Of a stretch of DNA of 64,000 bases, positions 58,021 to 64,000 are shown piece by piece (positions within the stretch are counted from its first letter, which is position 1; every line of letters starts with the position of its first letter). Below the pieces are notes generated by a model that made no database searches, was not told the origin of the DNA, and saw only the letters and a program-made list of their open reading frames with translations. Source of the stretch: Tragulus kanchil. Its lineage: Eukaryota; Chordata; Mammalia; Artiodactyla; Tragulidae. The position numbers were made by a program, and so were the translations under genes. The DNA lies in contig JAIOJX010000025.1 in assembly GCA_022376925.1 (NCBI GenBank), positions 142,187,301 through 142,251,300 on the forward strand, read 5' to 3'.

Positions 58021-58335
58021 TCTTCTTATATATCCTTTGTGTTTTCTGTGTTTACGTAGTTATAAAAAGGTCACCATATTTTACTAAACTCTTGGTGTCA
58101 ACAGCTATGGAAACCAATGATTTGTCTCATTTTTTATAAGAATATACAAAAAAAATAATGCTAATTTCACTATTTTACATTTGGAAAAACAAACAAAGTA
58201 GGCATAGAGAAAATAGGTAATTTTCTTAATGTCACATAGCCAAATACAAATTGAGCCTATCTGAACCTTGAGTATTTGCAGGGGATTCATAGCATACATT
58301 GTTTTATAACCTGAATCCTAAAAGTTTTCCTGATG
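58021..58335. repeat. Unique DNA with a MIR-like relic
   Basis: 'gaaaataggtaattttctta' and 'atgtcacatagccaaatac' at about 58210-58250 follow the MIR core order (ordinarily 'aggttaagtaacttgcccaa', 'gtcacacagct'). Ancient. Nothing else seen. Confidence 0.5.
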
Positions 58336-58514
58336 TTATATAAGCATACGTGATGCAAACATTCTGAACTTAGTAATAATCATTCCCTTTATTCATAGCC
58401 TATATGTATAAGTTTGGGTGTTCAAATACTAGATCTATGACTTATTAGTAGGAAAAACTAAATCCTCCAGTATTGAATGATATAATTGTTTTGCTTCAAT
58501 GTAAAGCTTCAAAT

Positions 58515-58540
58515 AAATGTTTAAATTTTTTTAAACATTT
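58515..58540. repeat. AT-rich perfect hairpin
   Basis: Arms 'aaatgtttaaa' and 'tttaaacattt' with a 4-base T loop, followed by further 'aaatgtttaaat' copies. Copied by D19 at about 59641-59666. Confidence 0.8.
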
Positions 58541-58754
58541 AAATAAATGTTTAAATATTTTAAATAACAATTTAAATATTCTATTATACTTATTATTTCC
58601 TATTTTGTCAGTAACCAGGATCACTGGATGGAATTTCAAATGACAGAAATTGTATAAAAGTACAATCATAGTTGAATCTAAAATGCTATTTAAGATATTC
58701 TACTATTGAACTGTAGAGAAGATGATACTAAAACAAGAACATAACTATTAAATG

Positions 58755-58950
58755 TTTTATTCAATCTTCACAAACTTTGAGATTGGTACTATTGTTTTCA
58801 TTTTGTAAATGGGGGGAATATTGGGTACAGAAAGCATAATCTCAAATTATTCACACAATATGGGGCCAGAGCCAGGAACTTAAACCTACATCTCCCTCAC
58901 TTGAGAACTAATGCTCTTGTTCTTAATCTCTTTGTTACATTGTGCTTAAT
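58755..58950 (+). repeat. MIR SINE relic
   Basis: 'tttgagattggtactattgt', 'cattttgtaaatggggggaa', 'atggggccagagccaggaac' and 'taatgctcttgttcttaatc' follow the MIR consensus order. The D19 copy is at about 59881-60076. Confidence 0.75.
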
Positions 58951-60564
58951 AAAATTCTCCTTTCATATTTCAGTTATCTGAATTATAGCTATCTGCCTCT
59001 TAAATATGTAACAGCCATCATGCCTTGGCCTCTCTCTGGAACATAACTAATTCAAGGCAACATCCCCTACTATTTAAGAGACTATGTATTCTTCATAATT
59101 ATTTTTCAATTCATCAATAGGATTCATTTTTATTAGATACATAGATATAAATGTACATATGTGCATTTATTTCTATAGTTCAAATTTAATATTAGAATAG
59201 TATAGACATATATAATTATGGTATACTTATATATAGTTATAATATACTTCCAATTTAATATTATAATAGTAAAGTATAATATACTTATAAGAAACAAATC
59301 AAAAGGATATTACAAAAGTATACTTATTTTTTGGATATTTATTTCTAAAAACACGAGAAGCACAATTAGAAGTTAGGATATGTATATAATTAGGCAAAGA
59401 TTAGGAAAACAAATGAATTTCCAACTCAAGGCAGAGAAATTATGTGATTAATCCAAGTTTTTTTTATAAGCATACGTGATGCAAACATTCTGAACTTAGT
59501 AATAATCATTCCCTTTATTCATAGCCTATATGTATAAGTTTGGGTGTTCAAATACTAGATCTATGACTTATTAGTAGGAAAAACTAAATCCTCCAGTATT
59601 GAATGATATAATTGTTTTGCTTCAATGTAAAGCTTCAAATAAATGTTTAAATTTTTTTAAACATTTAAATAAATGTTTAAATATTTTAAATAACAATTTA
59701 AATATTCTATTATACTTATTATTTCCTATTTTGTCAGTAACCAGGATCACTGGATGGAATTTCAAATGACAGAAATTGTATAAAAGTACAATCATAGTTG
59801 AATCTAAAATGCTATTTAAGATATTCTACTATTGAACTGTAGAGAAGATGATACTAAAACAAGAACATAACTATTAAATGTTTTATTCAATCTTCACAAA
59901 CTTTGAGATTGGTACTATTGTTTTCATTTTGTAAATGGGGGGAATATTGGGTACAGAAAGCATAATCTCAAATTATTCACACAATATGGGGCCAGAGCCA
60001 GGAACTTAAACCTACATCTCCCTCACTTGAGAACTAATGCTCTTGTTCTTAATCTCTTTGTTACATTGTGCTTAATAAAATTCTCCTTTCATATTTCAGT
60101 TATCTGAATTATAGCTATCTGCCTCTTAAATATGTAACAGCCATCATGCCTTGGCCTCTCTCTGGAACATAACTAATTCAAGGCAACATCCCCTACTATT
60201 TAAGAGACTATGTATTCTTCATAATTATTTTTCAATTCATCAATAGGATTCATTTTTATTAGATACATAGATATAAATGTACATATGTGCATTTATTTCT
60301 ATAGTTCAAATTTAATATTAGAATAGTATAGACATATATAATTATGGTATACTTATATATAGTTATAATATACTTCCAATTTAATATTATAATAGTAAAG
60401 TATAATATACTTATAAGAAACAAATCAAAAGGATATTACAAAAGTATACTTATTTTTTGGATATTTATTTCTAAAAACACGAGAAGCACAATTAGAAGTT
60501 AGGATATGTATATAATTAGGCAAAGATTAGGAAAACAAATGAATTTCCAACTCAAGGCAGAGAC

Positions 60565-60984
60565 ACAATCTATGTAAAGAAACAATTTCAGAACAGCAAA
60601 GAGACCTTTAGACTCATAATATTTTTCCTCATTACCATTTTCAGAATTTAAAGAATGTGTTAGAATGTGACTCTGTTGGCAATAAAATTTTTTTGTTTTT
60701 AATATAAAAATATAACTCAGTTGAATGGGTCATCAAATTATTTTCCTATGTAGGATAGTTAAATGTTTCATAACATATATAAAAGTCACAAACTCAAATT
60801 TCAAAAATTAAGAAAATAAAGATCAAGGTGGGCAACTTTCTACCTATATTTTTGTCATTTTTGAGAGAGAGGTGATAGGAGAATATGTTTGTATCATAAG
60901 AAAGACAATAGGGTAAATCAGATGATGTAATACAACTTACTGTCAGCTTTAGTTATTAGAGCTATAGTACTGTCTGGTAGGGTC
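60565..60984. other. Unique DNA, no feature seen
   Basis: AT-rich sequence with no repeat family or gene recognised. Confidence 0.5.
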
Positions 60985-61384
60985 TGCAGAAAATCATAGA
61001 GACTATGTCTTTGTGGAATTGATGCAGACACTAACCAGCTCCTATTGTGGATACTAGGTCTAATGTTACCAGAGTACCTGACATTTCAAGGTAATCTGGA
61101 AAACCATATTTTATATGGATACTTCCAATTTTTAAATGTTGACTCCAAATAGTTATGTGCCAAACAAAACAAATGTACGGGCTAAATCTGTCACTTAGAT
61201 CACCAGCACACAATTTCTGAAATACTGGCTTTGGTTTCAAACAGTCTGTCAGCTATTTTTCAGAATAGAGGAGAAAATTTTGAAGTGGCATCAATCAAAA
61301 TCCTATTTGTGACTTAGCTGTCAAAGCTAGTCATTTATTTGTTTAATCTTAGTTGTAGACTAAAGGATACAAACTTTCAGTTAA

Positions 61385-61648
61385 AGATGAATAAGTTCCG
61401 GGGATCTAATACACAACATGATGATTATAGTTAATAATCCTTAATACATATTTAAAAGTTTCTAAGAAACTAGATTTTAAAGGTCCTCAGGACAAAAATA
61501 GAAATACTACGTGTGAGATATGACAGAGGTGTTAGCTGATTTTATGCATGGTAATCATATAGCAGTATAAAAATGTAGCAAACCAACATGCTGTACGCCT
61601 TAATCTTACAGAAATTTATATGTCTATTATGTCTCAATTTTAAGAATT
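61385..61648 (+). repeat. Old L1 3' end relic (L1M type)
   Basis: 'ttccggggatctaatacaca', 'gattatagttaataatcctt', 'acagaggtgttagctgattt', 'accaacatgctgtacgcctt' and 'tctattatgtctcaatttta' match the L1M-type 3' terminus. 5'-truncated. The D20 copy is at about 62481-62744. Confidence 0.82.
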
Positions 61649-61719
61649 TAGATACTCTGCTATGATAGTTAAGTCATCTTCAGCTTTGTCTATTCTTCAT
61701 AGAAAATTCACAATGATCT

Positions 61720-62075
61720 CATCTAGGTATAAGTCAGGTATTATCAATCACCTGCCCAAAATCATTAATGACTTTCCACTTATAGTAAAAGTCAAAATCT
61801 TTTAAGTTCCAAAATGATCTATCTCCATCAACTACTGAATCATGATGAGGCCTCATATTGGTTCCACTTCCCTTCTCTTAATTTTATTTTCAGTTTGTTG
61901 GCTTCCTTGAAGTTTCTCCAACATTCCAGGAAGTGCTTCCTGGAGGGCATTTACTATTTTCTCTGGTTGGATTTCTCTTCTCACATTCACTCATCCAGTT
62001 CTCTCATTTTTCCAGATTTTCATTCAAATGTCACTCAAAATAAGGTCTTTTCTGGCCCATCTTAAATTTCAGCCC
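61720..62075 (+). repeat. L2 LINE relic
   Basis: 'taatgactttccacttatag', 'aaagtcaaaatcttttaagt', 'ttcattcaaatgtcactcaa' and 'aaggtcttttctggcccatc' fit decayed L2. A frame of 83 codons in this region is not supported as a gene. The D20 copy is at about 62816-63171, continuing to about 63260. Confidence 0.55.
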
Positions 62076-63178
62076 CATCATGCAGAAAATCATAGAGACT
62101 ATGTCTTTGTGGAATTGATGCAGACACTAACCAGCTCCTATTGTGGATACTAGGTCTAATGTTACCAGAGTACCTGACATTTCAAGGTAATCTGGAAAAC
62201 CATATTTTATATGGATACTTCCAATTTTTAAATGTTGACTCCAAATAGTTATGTGCCAAACAAAACAAATGTACGGGCTAAATCTGTCACTTAGATCACC
62301 AGCACACAATTTCTGAAATACTGGCTTTGGTTTCAAACAGTCTGTCAGCTATTTTTCAGAATAGAGGAGAAAATTTTGAAGTGGCATCAATCAAAATCCT
62401 ATTTGTGACTTAGCTGTCAAAGCTAGTCATTTATTTGTTTAATCTTAGTTGTAGACTAAAGGATACAAACTTTCAGTTAAAGATGAATAAGTTCCGGGGA
62501 TCTAATACACAACATGATGATTATAGTTAATAATCCTTAATACATATTTAAAAGTTTCTAAGAAACTAGATTTTAAAGGTCCTCAGCACAAAAATAGAAA
62601 TACTACGTGTGAGATATGACAGAGGTGTTAGCTGATTTTATGCATGGTAATCATATAGCAGTATAAAAATGTAGCAAACCAACATGCTGTACGCCTTAAT
62701 CTTACAGAAATTTATATGTCTATTATGTCTCAATTTTAAGAATTTAGATACTCTGCTATGATAGTTAAGTCATCTTCAGCTTTGTCTATTCTTCATAGAA
62801 AATTCACAATGATCTCATCTAGGTATAAGTCAGGTATTATCAATCACCTGCCCAAAATCATTAATGACTTTCCACTTATAGTAAAAGTCAAAATCTTTTA
62901 AGTTCCAAAATGATCTATCTCCATCAACTACTGAATCATGATGAGGCCTCATATTGGTTCCACTTCCCTTCTCTTAATTTTATTTTCAGTTTGTTGGCTT
63001 CCTTGAAGTTTCTCCAACATTCCAGGAAGTGCTTCCTGGAGGGCATTTACTATTTTCTCTGGTTGGATTTCTCTTCTCACATTCACTCATCCAGTTCTCT
63101 CATTTTTCCAGATTTTCATTCAAATGTCACTCAAAATAAGGTCTTTTCTGGCCCATCTTAAATTTCAGCCCCATCATG

Positions 63179-64000
63179 GTTCGTTTTAGTAATCTTATCT
63201 GTTGCATTTATATTTCCTCCCTCCGCAATATAACCTATGCACCTACAGCATGAGACTGTGGTGTTTATCCATACCCTGGCATGCTTAGAGTTTTTAACTA
63301 TAATTTTGCAAAAACCTCACAAATTCTATTCAAATAGGTCATTTTTCTAAATTCTTAATAAAATTGAGAGCACAGCACTATGTTCTGAATTAGAAAAATG
63401 TTTCAGGGGATAATATGAATCAATTCAAGGTTTTCTGGTGACTTATTAAATTGATAGACATTAAGCCAAGGATAGCTGATATTTAAAACAGGATGTTTCT
63501 TGCAAATATTTAGTAGTTCAGGAAGTCTTGCAATTGATTAAAATGTGATGAGTTACTGAAATGTTTAATTTAATGAACAAAAAAGCAAGTTAAATGTTGG
63601 GATTCACTGGCCAATGGAATATTTTTATACGATGTAGCCATAAAATACATTATCTACAAACATGTTTAAATTTTACCTATTGAGCAGCCAATGTGCCACT
63701 GATATAACATAAGGTAAATTATGTCATCTCTCTCTTTCAAAATCTGCCAATGTCTCTTTATAGCACTTACAATAAAACTAAAAGTTATTGCAATTGCTTG
63801 CTCAATCACTTCCTTCAAACTGTTACTCAAATGTGAATTTCTGGTTTATACTCCTAGTGATACCGTTTAACACTGCAGTATTTCCAGCCTTCTATTTTTC
63901 TCTTCACTGTGTTGATTTTAATATATGTTTACTTATTTCTTAATGTCTTTCTCCACTACAAATGTAAACTATATAAGGACAAAGATTTTCATCCAAATTT
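63179..64000. other. Mostly unique AT-rich DNA with a possible L2 end piece
   Basis: The right edge (about 63720-63990) has 'cagcacttacaataaaact'-like and 'atgtaaactatataaggaca' phrases suggesting another L2 piece. Otherwise no feature. Confidence 0.4.

Larger units (their letters stand above)
58340..60564. repeat. Tandem duplication D19 (1126 bp unit)
   Basis: Bases 58340-59465 recur at 59466-60564. I see no internal differences. The first copy ends 'aaattatgtgattaatccaa' where the second runs on to 'cacaatctatgtaaagaa'. Holds the MIR relic and AT-rich hairpin listed next. Confidence 0.97.
60985..63178. repeat. Tandem duplication D20 (1096 bp unit)
   Basis: Bases 60985-62080 recur at 62081-63178. 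I see one base change ('cctcaggacaaaaa' against 'cctcagcacaaaaa' near 61489/62584). Clean join at 'ccccatcatgcagaaaatc'. Confidence 0.98.

Noticed and set aside
1..64000. The twenty repeats as a biological tandem array, satellite or segmental duplication system
   Set aside because: Units are unrelated to each other in sequence, each is duplicated only once, sizes are nearly constant, ends are scrambled and differences are homopolymer-type. An assembly cause explains all of this.

Overview
The window is mammalian nuclear DNA from a ruminant. It carries BovB (RTE) fragments, tRNA-derived ruminant SINEs of the Bov-tA and CHR types, a long L1, older L1 relics, MIR and L2 fossils, a Tigger DNA transposon and a palindromic mariner-type MITE. 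I found no intact protein-coding gene, exon series, tRNA, rRNA or CRISPR array. The reading frames present are frames through L1, BovB and SINE sequence or chance frames in AT-rich DNA. It reads as intergenic or deep-intronic DNA. The commonest SINE here (final T-rich/A-rich tail, 'gtgtccaatta' and 'caaagaacaaagatgg' blocks) and the L1 5' end do not look like the cattle consensus I remember, so a ruminant other than cattle is likely (inference).

The strongest signal is structural. Twenty direct tandem duplications, each about 1.03-1.18 kb, occur at irregular intervals of about 1.8-7.8 kb from one end of the window to the other. They ignore what lies beneath them (unique DNA, L1 ORFs, SINEs, LTRs). 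The two copies are nearly identical: differences are mainly homopolymer lengths, plus garbled bases in the last tens of bases next to each junction. Several consecutive pairs overlap, giving triplicated segments. About 22 kb of the 64 kb is second copies, so the true locus is probably near 42 kb. I interpret this as unmerged contig or read overlaps in a long-read or gap-filled assembly, not biology. It inflates counts of every element below.

Layout. 1-8.2 kb: mostly unique AT-rich DNA with a Tigger element holding a SINE (4.1-4.9 kb), an antisense BovB piece (5.4-5.8), a SINE (6.3-6.5) and an orphan L1 5'UTR (7.3-8.0). 8.2-12.3 kb: (TA)n and a mariner MITE hairpin, seen three times because two duplications overlap. 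12.4-18.0 kb: an old repeat split by a SINE, then antisense L1 relic with CHR-type SINEs and a BovB 3' piece. 18.4-19.7 kb: a SINE, then a processed retrocopy of an endogenous retrovirus transcript (TM-like coding end, polypurine tract, U3, TATA, AATAAA, poly(A), about 20-bp target duplication). 21.2-23.2 kb: L2 with a 25-bp SINE head. 23.2-26.0 kb: unique DNA plus one SINE. 26.0-37.6 kb: one L1 that collapses to about 6.5 kb after removing four assembly duplications and two nested SINEs; its ORFs are broken, with an ORF1-ORF2 fusion deletion and a deleted RT motif. 39.4-45.0 kb: an older L1 relic with SINEs. 45-53 kb: SINEs, unique DNA and an L1 3' end. 53.6-58.0 kb: a nested stack of old repeat, BovB and LTR-like element. 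58-64 kb: MIR, L1M 3' end and L2 relics.

No genes act together here. What can be read is the order of insertions: Tigger, L2, MIR and old L1 first; BovB and the young L1 later; LTR and SINEs latest.
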